This document shows positions 1 to 11,217 of a DNA stretch of 64,000 nt, piece after piece (position 1 is the first letter of the stretch; every line of letters begins with the position of its first letter). Made by a program: the position numbers and the translations under genes. This DNA is from Molanna angustata (lineage: Eukaryota; Arthropoda; Insecta; Trichoptera; Molannidae). The DNA is taken from the NCBI GenBank assembly GCA_963576475.1, contig OY754972.1, forward strand, positions 7,025,427 through 7,089,426. The letters run 5' to 3'. The notes below the pieces were generated by a model that was not told the DNA's origin, did no database searches, and was given only the letters and a program-made list of their open reading frames with translations.

Positions 1-315
1 TTTATTTATCCCCACCATAATATTTTAGAATGTTATATGTATGTATGTGGGAATTTTTTTCTTGTGTCAGTATCAATTCTTTAATTAGAAAGCTTTCAAG
101 GTTAGATATTCAAAATATCGCTTCCTTTACTACCAGTAAGTAACATAGGCGAATGAAAAATCCATTTTTTAATGTTTTATTTGTGTTATTTTTCAATTTT
201 TCATAAATTTTCCTACAAAATATATCACGAATGAAACGTCAAAATATGTACTTTTTCATAAACAAATATTTCTTCTTTTTTTAACTTTTCTACGGACAAT
301 TCTTGGTAGAACTCC
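1..315. other. AT-rich stretch, no gene seen
   Basis: No reading frame, RNA gene or clear repeat boundary is visible. The last part (about 290-315) resembles sequence near 44190-44215, so the edge of a repeat family probably begins here. Confidence 0.5.
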
Positions 316-482
316 ATTTCAAATAATAAATAAATTTGGAATGGTAAAATAAAACCAAAGTTTTCAGTTCTACTAATTTAATGACACTGACTAGTTTCGG
401 TCATCCAGTGACCATTTTCAAAGTGTGAAAAAACAAGAGGTGGTTGGTGTTTATATAATATCTGGTTAAGGGGTTTGCAACA

Positions 483-526
<44 letters not shown>

Positions 527-693
527 TGTTGCAAACCCCTTAACCAGATATTATATAAACACCAACCACCTCTTGTTTTTTCACACTTTGAAAATGGTCA
601 CTGGATGACCGAAACTAGTCAGTGTCATTAAATTAGTAGAACTGAAAACTTTGGTTTTCTTTTACCATTCCAAATTTATTTATTATTTTAAAT
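316..693. repeat. Near-perfect palindrome (foldback repeat) with T16/A28 centre
   Basis: Two arms of about 180 bp are reverse complements of each other and meet at a run of 16 T followed by 28 A (483-526). I see only about two mismatches: a T/G pair inside the GGTAAAATAAAACC segment and one near the outer edge. The flanks diverge immediately outside. A diverged relative lies at 44190-44460 and shares the outer GACAATTCTTGG-type sequence and the ACTAGTTTCG-type core. It could be a foldback transposon, or two inverted copies of one retroelement end. Confidence 0.8.
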
Positions 694-745
694 ATTTCTT
701 CTTCTTATTATTATTATTATTCGTTAAGTAGACCTAGATAAAATA

Positions 746-1183
746 TGTCCATATTTTTTTTTACAAAGAATATGAATATGTCACGTCCTTATATATGAAA
801 AATTTCTTCTTCTTCTTTGTTTAGTAGACGTGTTGATCTGTTCAGAAACTATGCCTCCTGGGTTGAAGTCCAGCTATCCTTCCATCTCTTGGGTGGTTTT
901 CCGGGTATAGGCGGCGGCCAGAAGGGATTTCATTCGCCGCTATATATGCAAGTCTATCACTCCAATGCCTTCTTCTGGATCTACTCCACCGAACGATTTC
1001 CTCAATTCCACATGTTTTCCTTATTTGAACATTGCAAACACGATTTCGGAGAGTTTTACCAGTGATTGACCGTGGAACCTTCATCTCCGTTGTCCTTAAG
1101 AGCCCCTTGGTTCGTACAGTGTCCACAGCATACGTCATGATCGGTCGCACGCATGTCTTATATATTCTGACCTTACTGTCCAT
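746..1183 (-). mobile_element. LINE 3' fragment (C-terminal end of reverse transcriptase ORF)
   Basis: Minus-strand translation of 842-1183 gives a segment with YKTCVRPIMTYA, LLRTTEMKVPRSITGKTLR and VRWSRSRRRHW. This is the conserved C-terminal region of LINE reverse transcriptase proteins, after the catalytic domain. There is no catalytic motif, so it is a 5'-truncated dead copy. A second copy of the same family, also minus strand, lies at 9394-9780 and shares the same flanking 3' sequence. Confidence 0.8.
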
Positions 1184-2150
1184 ACAAATATTTCTTTATT
1201 CAAATGTCAGAAGTGCGTATTTACACGAATAACATAATATTCTCAAGTATAACTTAGCGTTAGAGTGAAAAACATTGTGATTATTTCGTTTAAGTAATTT
1301 TAATGATTTTCATATTTATAGAAAGTAAAAAATTTATAAGGAAATTTGCAACTACTGATGGAATGAACTAATAGCATTATCTATCGGGAATTACAAATAC
1401 AAAATACTTTCACACTAGATATATTTGATTCAATGTCAAAAAATCTACATTTTCGTGAGCAGATATTTGTTTGTGTCAGAGGCACGTAAACGAAACGGAA
1501 CCAACGGAACTGTTATGAGTTAACTCATTATGTATTTTATTTTTTATTTATTGTATTGGATTTTTTTACTCATTCGTATTTTATATCATAAAAAATAAAC
1601 AGTTTCTAACATTTACCATCCCGAGCAGCGCCGGGTACAAAAAACTAGTAAATAATAAATTCATTTCGAGCAACTGCAGTTCGAAACTTTTGGTATTGAA
1701 AACTTTAAGTTCGGTATAAAATAAAGACTTTGGCATCGCTTTTAAATAATAACAAGTGCATTGTGAATGTGGTTCACCTTTAACTTGTACAACAGAGTTC
1801 GATAAACTATGTATAGTTGAATTTTAAATTAAGTCAATAGGAAACTAGTTAATACATTGAATTCCTTTGTAAATGGATAAAGTTCTTATTTTCTTAGTTC
1901 TGTGGAAGTAAAATATCCTCAAATGGGTTAATATTATTACTTTATTCACAAACATTACTGTTTGAGTTCGGGTAGTAAGTTATTTTTTTTTAAATTAAAT
2001 ACAAAACCATTACATTTTTAAGTTATAGCATCTAAATGACGGAGTGCTGATATCACATTATCTGATGCTGTGATAACTTATAAGGTTCTTACTTGGAGTA
2101 AGAACGTTTCTAAATAGGAACGCAACTATTTCAGCGTTATAGAATACCAA
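1184..2150. other. AT-rich DNA with a possible Helitron 3' end near 1620-1648
   Basis: No gene is visible. At 1620-1635 there is a short GC-rich hairpin (CCCG...CGGG), followed by A-rich spacer and CTAG then T (1645-1649). This is the usual shape of a Helitron 3' terminus. The 5' end was not found, so the call is tentative. Confidence 0.35.
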
Positions 2151-2400
2151 ATTGGACTAAGGGTCGTATTACGGAAGTTATTAATTTGAAAAAAATATAA
2201 GAAAAAGTTGAGGTTTTGAGGGCAGTATTCTCGCAGTACGGGACCTTACCTTTTTCTTACATTTATTTTAAATAACTCCCGTAATATGACTCTAAGTGGA
2301 ATAGTAACGCACCTATTTTAGCCGGAAAGTTCTTAAAAAGTTATAGAATCTATAACTTTTTAAGACCTATAAAAGTTATAGAACGTTTTGCCTGAGGAAT
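2150..2400. repeat. Imperfect inverted repeat, MITE-like
   Basis: A segment at about 2158-2212 (GGTCGTATTACGGAAGTTAT onward, then AAGAAAAAG) is matched in inverse orientation at about 2250-2296. A second small hairpin, AAAAGTTATAGA/TCTATAACTTTT, follows at 2336-2360. This suggests a decayed hairpin element. No target duplication could be defined. Confidence 0.45.
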
Positions 2401-3240
2401 TATTTCAAAGAAAGTATAGACGCTGTTAAAATTCGGATCAATATTTTCATTTGATAGATAAGAGGTGTACGAAAAAGAGAAGCTATTATTTATTTTATAT
2501 TTTGATATGTTTGATATTCATAAATGTATGGAAAAAAACAAGATTTATTTACAATTAGTAAAATAATACGAGATCTACTTTATTTATAAGCAGATAACCC
2601 CAGCCTAAATCTCCCAGTATTTTTTTTCTTTATATGGCAAATCACCATTTTTAGAGTGCTATATATGCCGTCAGTATTAAATATGAAAGACAATCATAAA
2701 TGTTGCTCTTTATAATCGCAAGAATTGCATGTTTAATGGACCCAAAGTTATTGTTACCAATTAACTGTCATTGGCCAAGATCACCTACATATTATATTGT
2801 GTCCCTCCAGTAATTTGCACCCATAATTGCATTTTCATTTGCTCGTCATTGATCTTCTTCAGAGCAACCTCCTTTCATAAGCGGGCAATTACCAGCTGAT
2901 GTGGCATATTCTGCGTCTTCCGTGTCATGTCCTGGTCATCCTCTAGCATTCTCCATATTTCCAAGTTCATCTTTGTTAAGTTATTTTTTATAAAAATTGT
3001 AAAAAAGCTATAAAACCATACTAAAAAGAAACACAATTTGCAATATTTCACAATAGTCAAACTTTACTTCTATAGTAGATATCTGTGGTTACTCATTGTT
3101 CATAAATATATTGTATAAACATCTTTGTAATGCACCACAACACTGAAAAGGATATAAAATATAATTTACAAAAATGTAAATTGCCACTGTATACTATAGC
3201 TGTCGTAAGTTAAAAATATTGTTCATATTATGATAACACC
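2401..3240. other. AT-rich stretch, no gene seen
   Basis: Only short frames without recognisable motifs are present. I see no RNA gene or clear repeat. Confidence 0.5.
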
Positions 3241-3249
3241 AATTATTAA

Positions 3250-3720
3250 GATTTCATGTATTTATTTATCTTGAAGCCAGAGTGCAGGACATTTTTATGA
3301 TATGCCCAGATAAACACCATACAATCACGCCATTTCCCTATTTGGGTTAGGCAGACAGAACCACAGAACAGAATTTTTAATGAATTATCAATTTAAAAAA
3401 ATTCTGTGCGAGAGCATTGTCACCTCATGTATGTACAAGGACCATTACTTTCATTATTTACAAAACCCAATTTCTCAATATATGGCGTTACAAAAAAGGT
3501 TTGTTCGTTACTTCATAGATGGCGTTAGTGTTTTTCAGCTTGTTTTAAAAAAAAAAGGTTTCTCATTATTAAAATATATAGAACTTTCAATATTGCATTG
3601 ATAAGGGAACTCAATAAGAAGGCACAATAGGTGAACGTTGCGCAAGCGCATAAAGTGAACACGTAAACCAGCCTTGAGTTCCTGGTTCTCCTAATAAAAA
3701 TAATAATAGTAAATTTGATT
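3250..3720. repeat. Fragment of a foldback repeat family
   Basis: Shares long stretches with the foldback element at 18958-19505: the 'TTACTTCATAGATGGCG' region, the 'CATTGATAAGGGAACTCAAT' region, 'GTTGCGCAAGCGCATAAAGTG' in part, and the terminal CTTGAGTTCCTGGTTCT. The left terminal repeat is not clear. Another fragment lies at about 13785-13960. Confidence 0.6.
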
Positions 3721-3832
3721 TAGACGTAAAAGTATATTTTAAAATTAATACATCTAGTATAAACAAAATATATATAAAAAAAATTTTTTGAAACATTGCG
3801 TATGGTAAGAGCATCTAAAACTATGGAGAACA

Positions 3833-4138
3833 TTAATAGTTTTTAATTATGTATTTAGCACCTAGCCTACGAAAGGTGACAAGACTTATGTTTGGTGGTA
3901 TACTATTATACATTTTGAGACCTTTATGGTATAAAATATTTTGTGTACTTGTTAATCTCGTTTTTGGAAGTCTAAAATCCTGACATCCTCTCGTAGGGTA
4001 AGTGTGAATATTGACATTTAATAATATATTTTTCTGCATATATTTTGGAAGCATATTATTTTTTAGTTTGTAAATCAAAGTTAATGTGTTGTGTGTAATG
4101 TATTTCTTTACTGTAATTAATTTTAGTTTATTTAACAT
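3833..4138 (-). mobile_element. LINE C-terminal fragment (Jockey/CR1-like)
   Basis: About 100 residues of uninterrupted frame contain TLTLIYKLKNNMLPKY, HTYPTRGCQDFRLPKTR and LKMYNSIPPNI. This pattern (Y-K-x-K, L-P-x-Y, T-R, F-R-L-P, G-L-K-x-Y-N-S-x-P) is the usual C-terminal tail of Jockey/CR1-type reverse transcriptase ORFs. The catalytic region is missing, so it is a truncated copy. Confidence 0.75.
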
Positions 4139-4840
4139 AAGGTCTTGTATATCTGTTGCATTTTAGAATTGTTCTCATTCCCATGTTATGATCGATCTGT
4201 AATTTTCTATTTTGAGTTTTGAGAACAATAATAATTTAAATGGGGAATTACAATCGAACTAAAAATTAATCTTGATGTGTGAAAATCCAAGTTATTTCTT
4301 CTTCTTTTTAAGAAACCAACTTTTTGCCATTTTTTCATAATATATTCCTATAATATTCCAAATTCTTCTCTATTGAGATGTTAAATAAAATTTAAAAAAT
4401 AAATGTTCGTCTTAAAACAACTAGACTATAGTTTCACAATATATACTCGACAACTGCAATGCATTGCTGACAGTCTTCGTTCAAGTTCCGTGGCCTGGAA
4501 GAACTTCGGGTTACGAATTTCCATAGAAATAGAATTCGAGATGGGTTTTAAAATACTTCTTGTTCGCCTCGAGTGGATGAAACATCCATAGATATTGAAA
4601 AATCATTCCATCTACTATCTTTGTGTTTGTTTTTTCACTCCGAATGATAATTTAAAAATGGAATCAAACTGATTTAAAAATCAAATCTTCATAAAAGGAT
4701 TGCATTTTTTGATTTTTCTTAGCAATAGATCCAGGAGGGCGTTCAAATCTTTGTAAATGTCAAAATTATTATTGTCTTTACTCAGCTTTTGTATTTACAC
4801 AGCAATATTTTTAGTTACATTTAAATGTCACATTTTTGCA
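4139..4840. other. AT-rich stretch, no gene seen
   Basis: No convincing frame. A short piece at about 4330-4385 (ATATTCCAAATTCTTCTCTATTGAGATGTT) resembles a terminal segment of the foldback family at 18958-19505. Confidence 0.45.
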
Positions 4841-4846
4841 TTATGA

Positions 4847-5084
4847 TATGAGAAAGGTATCAAGCGGGCATAGGGCAGGGGGAATAGGGACTGGATATCT
4901 TTCGTTGGATATACCATAAAATATTTTGTTATCCACGTATACAATTACAACGTGGTTCTCTATAAATAATGGCGTTGACAGGGGTACGTTCTGCAACCAT
5001 GGATATTCAATCTGTATATTAATTTCTGCATAAGATCCCTTAGGAATGACAGCAATGGTCTGAAACTGAGTACTGTTAGAGTGC
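4847..5084 (-). CDS. Candidate terminal exon of an unrecognised protein
   Basis: The minus-strand frame ends at a TAA near 4847 and reads back through about 78 residues that look protein-like, including FQTIAVIPKGSYAEI, IEYPWLQNVPLS and NHVVIVYVDNKIFYG. A plausible splice acceptor (CTCTAACAG on the minus strand) precedes it at about 5085, so it could be a last exon. Against this, no partner exon was found. The opposite strand near 5050-5110 also reads LSTVRVRDLMYADDKVL, resembling a LINE reverse transcriptase YADD region. I do not recognise the protein family; function unknown. Confidence 0.3.
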
Positions 5085-5264
5085 GTGATTTGATGTATGC
5101 AGACGATAAGGTACTGTTCGAAGAGTATATGAAGTGTGGCGAATAGCCAACATAAGTACTTTGAAAGTAAATCCGTCAAATAGTTCATGAACCCGCGAGG
5201 GGGGTCATCGACCACTAGTGTCGGCTTTACAACAATATTCTTTTTAATCAAATGTACCTACCCA

Positions 5265-5950
5265 GTATTGTGTTCAACGGGGTGTTCAATGACCCTGTTT
5301 AATGAACCTCGGGGGTGAGGTATTTAAGAATACCACCGATGAATTCATGATCTCTTTTAGTACCTGGTCTACAAGTACAACTTTCGCGCCCGTGTTATTT
5401 TCAATTAACGAAACTATTATTATTCTATTGTTTTAATTGTATTGTTAATGTACTGAACATTTATTTTATTTTATTTTATTTTATTTTATTTCATTTCGTG
5501 TAACTCAATATATCAAATGTAAGTGTACCTAATGTGTTTCCTTACTCTCTGCTTTATTGACCTACTGACTGTAAATATTTAATTTGATGGTACATGTACC
5601 CGAGTATTTAGTAATCACCCTCTGTCAATACTTCGTCTTCTTATTGTGACTTGTTAAGCTAAGATCAATTTATAAATTTAAACTAAGTAAAGCATCATTT
5701 TACTTAGTTGACAGAATCTGTCCCGGTGACCTCGTTTTAATCTTCGGAATTGATCGCTAACACGTCACAATAGGAAGCAATTCGGGTAGCTACTCTAACT
5801 GCATTCCCTTCAGGAGTCAAGAATCAATTCTGGATCAAACGGAACTGAGCCCTCGGTTCAGACTTTACTGAAAGCACCTTAAACCTTAAGGGTCAATCAT
5901 AGGCCCTCGGTTCGGTCTTTCCCGAAAGTACCTTAAACCTCAGGGGCTCC
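5265..5950. other. Possible solo LTR and short tandem duplication
   Basis: About 5272-5770 starts TG and ends CA, has a TATTTAAG box near 5320, pentameric TTTTA runs near 5465, and no coding frame, so a solo LTR is possible. No target duplication was found. At 5846-5945 a roughly 54-bp segment beginning GCCCTCGGTTC is duplicated in tandem with about ten differences. Low certainty. Confidence 0.3.
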
Positions 5951-5954
5951 AGTC

Positions 5955-6660
5955 CACAGAAGGATGCGTAGAGAACGGACTGAGTATGAATGCCAGCAAA
6001 TCAAAGGTAATGGTATTAGAAAAGAATGAAAGCAGATTAGCGTGTCAAATAAAAGTAGACAACGAATGGCTCAAACAAGTTGACGAGTATAACTATCTGG
6101 GAAGTATGTTTCAAAGGAATGAACGGCCTGACTAGGATATTGAAAGACGAGTTATGCAATTATGAATGATCGCAACATATCAAAGATACCAAAGTTGCCA
6201 CCATAAAGCAATCGAAGTGCCAATCGTGATGTACGCAAGTGAAACCTGGACATGGCAGAAGTCACATGAATGCAGAATAAATGCAGTGTTCAATTTGTAA
6301 TAGAACGATGTATTACAGTAAGAAATGAGGACATAAGAAAAGAATGTAGGATAAAGATAAATGTTATTAATAGAATAAAAGTAAACACATTAAGATGTTT
6401 TGGTCACATAGGAAGAATGAATGAAGAACGCCTGACGAATAAAATATACAAAGCTGACAGGAACGGGATAAGAGGTCGGGGCACCCAAGAAAAGGATAGC
6501 TCGACCATGTGAACGATATTCTGAAAGACGGAAATGTACAACAGACGAACATGTATGAGACGATTCATGAATGTTGACGAAGCGATGATTGTGTGTCAAG
6601 ATAAATTAATGTGGCGTTCGGTTCTCTCTGCTTACCCGTCAGGGACATGGCGTAATACTT
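5955..6660 (+). mobile_element. LINE fragment (reverse transcriptase C-terminal region), decayed
   Basis: Reads, with stops and frameshifts, through GLSMNASKSKVMVLEKN, DEYNYLGSMF, VMYASETWTWQKSHECRINAV, and after a frame change RCFGHIGRMNEERLTNKIYKA. These are hallmarks of the region after the YADD box in LINE ORF2. Internal stops (for example near 6135) show that it is dead. It ends in ACTTACTTACTTACT (about 6656-6675), the kind of short-repeat tail seen on other copies here. Confidence 0.8.
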
Positions 6661-6679
6661 ACTTACTTACTTACTCAGC

Positions 6680-6915
6680 CTCTTCTTGAGTCCAGTATTG
6701 GACAAAGGCCTCCTGCTTGGACTTCCACTGGTCTCTATCCTGTGCCATTCTTCGCGATTCTGGACCTGCCATTTTTTGGATGACATCGGACCATCTAGTC
6801 TGGGGTCTTCCCACGCTTCTGCTTCTTGTTTTTGGCCTCCAGTCCATCACAACTTTTGTCCATCGGTCGTCCTACATCCGAGATATATGACCCGCCCAAC
6901 TCCACTTTAACTCTG
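6680..6915 (-). mobile_element. LINE 3' fragment
   Basis: Minus-strand translation is a typical LINE tail: a W-x-GH-x-x-R-M-like region, then R-P-K-T-R-S-R-S-V-G-R-P-Q-T-R-W and D-V-I-Q-K-M. It lies back to back with the plus-strand fragment ending near 6660. 5'-truncated, no catalytic motif. Confidence 0.65.
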
Positions 6916-6934
6916 TAATGGTATGTACCTATGT

Positions 6935-7540
6935 ATGTATGTATATTTGGCTATTTTGGAAAAGGGAACAAAATTATATTATTGAGTGTATGATTAGTGA
7001 TGAGACACTGGATCATTTATTTCTTGAATGCCCCATAAACGATAGGTCTTACAGATCGGAGCTCATCGTTGCTGTCCGTGGACCTCTTCAAGGTCCCATT
7101 GGACATGCGGACTTAGTGATCTCGAAGAACAATTACAAAGCCTTCAAACGATTTTGCCATAGATACGGTGCCTTATTATCCGAATATTCTCACTGACTTG
7201 TCTGTTTCCAGAGATCTTGGTCACTTCTCTGATGCCCTATATATATGGATCTGAAGTCGCCGACAGTCCGCAAGTGTGAATCTCAATTCGCACTTGTTGA
7301 TTATTCTTTTGCACCATGGTGCCGAGATCGCTAATCTAGAGGGCTCCATGAGCTACTCTTCGTGCCATGCATTGTTTTTTTTTTTTGTCGTTCATTCTAG
7401 CGTTCTGCGAAGGGGCCGTTGACAGTCCCATATGCGGAGCGGGTGGTGGTGGAAGTAGCGAAAAAACTATAGGTATCAATCCTTTTATACCGACCTCATA
7501 GAGATTGGGGTTCCAATGCCAACTGTTGAGCTACAATTCC
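6935..7540 (+). mobile_element. LINE C-terminal zinc-motif fragment and 3' tail
   Basis: The frame ending near 7196 contains ISDETLDHLFLECPINDRSY. This fits the C-terminal Cys/His region of R1/I/Jockey-type LINE ORF2 (D-H-L-F-x-x-C-P). The following GC-richer, non-coding 340 bp probably belongs to the element's 3' UTR. Confidence 0.6.
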
Positions 7541-8336
7541 AGGCAGGTGAACATTTTGATCAAAAAATTCATCAAAATTAATGACATTAAAATCTAACTC
7601 TGTACATAAAATTAAAATTGATTGAAGTAAAATAAATATACAAAAATAATTTAGTTTTATACTCTATTTAGACAATTTAATATGTTAACTTATATGGTGA
7701 AGAGCCAAAAAAAAAACATTAGAATAATATGTACTTATGATGAATGGTACGAACTTCAACTGATAGTTGAAATACCTAAATATATATTTTTATTAAAATA
7801 GGTTGAAGAATTAAAGCAATAGTTATGCCTCTGAAAATGAAACTATGTATTTTTACAATCTAAAAACGTATGGTGTAGTTCACAAATTAAACTCATTTAT
7901 AGGTTAAAATTAATAATAGAAACATTATTGAATTTCACTAGTGCCATAGATCCTAGATACAAAAATAACAAAATGCATTATCCGTGATCAAATATTTCAC
8001 ACTTATTTCCAATGGCCATAAACTTTAATTGTGTGATAAAACCACACTCGGGAGATGAGAATTCTCTACTCGATGACTTTATATATGTAGTATCTATAGC
8101 ATTATATCATAGATTATTGCAAATTACATTCCATAGAAGAATATTATTTCATCATTTTATAATAATATTAGACCGATGACATTATGTAGGTAAGTACATA
8201 TTTCGAAATTATTAAATATATTGCTTGTTGACTAATCGGTCCAGAATAAGAAGCGTGTATTATAAATTTGATATCTGTAACAGCATTGAGTAATATAAAA
8301 ATGAACATGCAGATGTTGCTTAAGATAAAATTCAAA
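7541..8336. other. AT-rich stretch, no gene seen
   Basis: No recognisable frame or repeat. Confidence 0.5.
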
Positions 8337-9243
8337 CTTAAGGGGGGGACTGCTGCCAACGTACCTATTTTTCAATTTGATATACCATCATTATTTCTTA
8401 TAAAATCGTTTTCTTCTTCTTCTTCTTCTTCTTCCTCAGCCATCTCTCCACTGCTGGATGTAGGCCTCTTCTAAAAGCTTCCACTCGTCTTTTTTTGGGC
8501 TTTTTGAACCCATCTGCTTCCAGCGACAGGGACAATATCATCGGCCCGCCTTTTCTGGGGCCGGCCTATTCCCCTTTTCATATCCCATGGTCTCCAATTT
8601 AGTATTCTGGGTGCCCATATGTCCGTACCCTGTCTGAAATCTGAAAAATCGTTTTGAAAAAATAATTTATAGTGTGGGTATTAATAAAGAAAAATATTTC
8701 TTTACTTTTTGATAATGTTTTGTATAAATTCTTGTAGAAAAATAATGGCATACACCGATTTTCAACGTTTATCTTATATTTTTAATAAAATATAAGGCGT
8801 AGTTCAACATTTTTATTTTAATTAAAGAAGACAAAAATATCTAGAAAAATATGATGTGACGTTGGTAAATAAACCTAAAAAAACATTTATTTTCCATTCA
8901 GCGCCATTGCGAAATAAAAGTTTTTATGGTTTATGACCAAATATGATATTTGGTTTTTTTGGTTTATATTTATAAACCTGATGCATTAATGCAACGTTAC
9001 ATCGTATTTTTCCAGATATTTTGATCTTCTTTAATTTATAAAAAAAATATAATGCTCTATACCTTATAGTATTTTTAGAAATTTAAGATAAATGTCAAAA
9101 ATCGGGGTATGCTTATTATTTTCCTACAAGAATATATACAGAACACACTAACTAGGTTATTTTTTTCAAAATGATTCGTTTTATAGTAATGATGCAAATT
9201 CAAATTGAAAAATAGGTACGTTGGCAACAGTCACCCTCTTAAG
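8337..9243. mobile_element. Long-TIR transposon flanked by TTAA, with nested LINE fragment
   Basis: The two ends are inverted copies. Inside flanking TTAA sequences, the left end reads GGGGGGGACTGCTGCCAACG and the right end, reverse-complemented, GAGGGTGACTGTTGCCAACG; the match continues through GTACCTATTTTTCAATTTG. A further inner inverted repeat pairs about 8700-8860 with about 8995-9140. A LINE 3' fragment preceded by a TTC repeat interrupts the left arm at about 8405-8640. A TTAA duplication is typical of piggyBac-type insertion, but the G-rich tip is not the usual CCY, so I leave the superfamily open. Confidence 0.65.
8405..8640 (-). mobile_element. LINE 3' fragment nested in the 8337-9243 element
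   Basis: Sequence from the TTC repeat to CCCTGTCTGAAAT resembles other LINE 3' fragments in this window in base composition and layout (CATCTCTCCACTGCTGGATG start, GGGGCCGGCCTATTCCCC middle). AT-rich transposon sequence on both sides continues the host element: AAAATCGTTTT occurs on both flanks and looks like a target duplication. Confidence 0.55.
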
Positions 9244-9393
9244 AAAACGTTAAGATTAAAATTAATGATGATTTCATACTTAACTATGATCTCAATGAAT
9301 ATTTACTACTGTGTGTAGATTAAGGTTAAATTATTTTATGATCGAGTACTGATATATACATATGTTTTTAAGATTAAGACAACATAAAATTTG

Positions 9394-9780
9394 TCCATAT
9401 TTTTTTTACAAAAAATGTTAATTTGTCACGTACTTAATTATGAAATATTTCTTCATCTTCTTTGTTTACTAGACGTGTTAGTCTGTAATTCAAAAACTAT
9501 GCCTCCTGATATGACGAAGTCCAACTATCCTTCCATCTCTTGGATGGTCTTCTGGGTGGATGGCGACTAGGAGGGACTTCATTTGCTGCTATATACGCAA
9601 GTCTATCACTGTCGATTCTGGCTACTTTTGGATCTACTCCACCGAACGATGTCCTCTATTCCACATGTTTTTTCTTATTTCAACATTGCAAACACGATCT
9701 CGGAGAGTTTTTCCAGTGATTGACCTTAGAACCTTAATTTCCGTTGTCCTTACGAGCCCCTTGGTTCGTACAGTATCTGA
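9394..9780 (-). mobile_element. LINE 3' fragment, same family as 746-1183
   Basis: Collinear with the 746-1183 fragment (shared GTCCATATTTTTTTTACAAA, TTTAGTAGACGTGTT-type and CTATGCCTCCTG segments) but more decayed. The minus-strand translation still shows the T-x-E-x-K-x-L-R core. No catalytic domain. Confidence 0.75.
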
Positions 9781-9925
9781 AATATTTATTTCAATTTTTC
9801 CGGCGAATTTCATTTCGTAAATTTTCGGGTATACTTACTATATTTTTACTCTATGGAAAGAATTATGTGTTAAAAAACCTTTTACTTTTCATATCAAATG
9901 ATTCACATACAAAATTTGCATATTA

Positions 9926-10000
9926 CTAGCTTCATGTAAACTGTCGATAGCAATAATATGTTCCTATAGTTGAAGAATTATCATGGATTTCCACTCCGAT
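9926..10000 (-). mobile_element. Remnant of the Helitron-like family terminus
   Basis: The sequence TACTAGCTTCATGTAAACTGTCGATAGCAATAATATG closely follows the 3' tip of the Helitron-like copies at 21690, 22807 and 32917. Only the tip is kept. Confidence 0.5.
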
Positions 10001-10106
10001 CTGCAGAACGTACAACACTATCCATAATACAGAATTTCTCAGCTCGTAGTTCGAAGTACAATCAGCAAGACTATAGGAATAGCCTAAGTCCGGATATTGC
10101 ATAGTC

Positions 10107-10590
10107 TAAAGTGCACTTTACACGAACACTATTTTCAACGGGTTTCAGGTTTTCGACGGGATTTTCAACGCGATGAGCAAAAAAATAGAAATCAACGCGA
10201 TTTTCATCCTTTTTGGTAAAACAGAAATCTGTAAAATTATTCGCTGTCGTCGTTACCGACGAGTCAAAATGGCTACCGTTTGAGTTGACTTTTACGTGTG
10301 ACATTCGCTCGCGATGTATTTTGTTTATTTGGAAAGTGTCGAAACTTTCGATATACTATATAATAATTATTATATAATTTTTCGATATACATTTATTTAT
10401 ATTATATTAAACATTTGCACATATAATTGTGTAAAGTACTGTAAAGCGATGCTTGGAGTAACCTCTATTTTGGATGCTGTTTTAAGCGTTGCGTGTAAAG
10501 CGATGTTTGGAGTAACCTGTATTTTGGATACTATTTTAAGCGTTGGAAACCGGGTCGCGTTGAAAATAGTGTCCTTGTAAAGTGCACTTA
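10107..10590. mobile_element. Non-autonomous DNA element, ends AAGTGCACTTTACAC
   Basis: The ends are inverted copies: AAGTGCACTTTACACGAACAC then TATTTTCAACG on the left, and CGTTGAAAATAGTG, TCCTTGTAAAGTGCACTT on the right. A relative with ends AAGCGCACTTTACACAGAC is at 49443-49786. Inside, a roughly 60-bp segment (TGTAAAGCGATGYTTGGAGT onward) is duplicated in tandem at about 10440-10545. No transposase is seen. Confidence 0.7.
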
Positions 10591-10944
10591 ACTCACTTTG
10601 CATTTTCAAGACAAAACTAAAGAAGGAATATTTTTATCCCTGAACACCTGATCCCGATTTCCTCTCCTTGTCCTTGCCCTATCCTTTTTTGCAATGCATT
10701 TTCATTTTTTTGTTTTAATTGTATCTAAGTGTTTCATATATTTTCTTTGTTTGTTTTTTGTTTCTGACAATGCAAACCTTCGGGACCACTATCGAACTCT
10801 CGTAGTTCAACCAACATCGTCCTGTGTAAAGTCCCCGGACCTTGGGCAGAAATTCTTTTGTTGTTGTACATACACAATTTTGTCGATCTTTTTAATCTGG
10901 TTGGTTGAACAGTACTATGAACAGAAAGATAAATAAATAAGAAT

Positions 10945-11210
10945 ACGTACCAAACTATAAATCCTCAAATCCAAATTGTTGAATATTTTTAGATATAGTG
11001 TTTTCTACAAAATAACAAGTATGTTAGGATAGGATAGAGTAAGTACCCCGAATATGTAAACAGGTTGATGGTTTGTATGAAGATAAAGTATCAAACTTTT
11101 GAGAGTCCCCGTAGACATTGTATATTTTGTCATGCAAATTGTATGATACGATGTATTCACTAAATTGAATTTATTTACAAAAATTGACAAAAAAAGTTTG
11201 AGATTTTTTT
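10945..11210 (-). mobile_element. Diverged Helitron-like fragment
   Basis: Follows the Helitron-like consensus: ACGTACCAAACTATAAATCC, then ATTGTTGAATATTTTTAGATAT, then AGGATAGGATAG, and finally the CAAATTGTATGA and CACTAAATTGAATTT segments. Both termini are missing. Confidence 0.6.
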
Positions 11211-11217
11211 TTACAAA

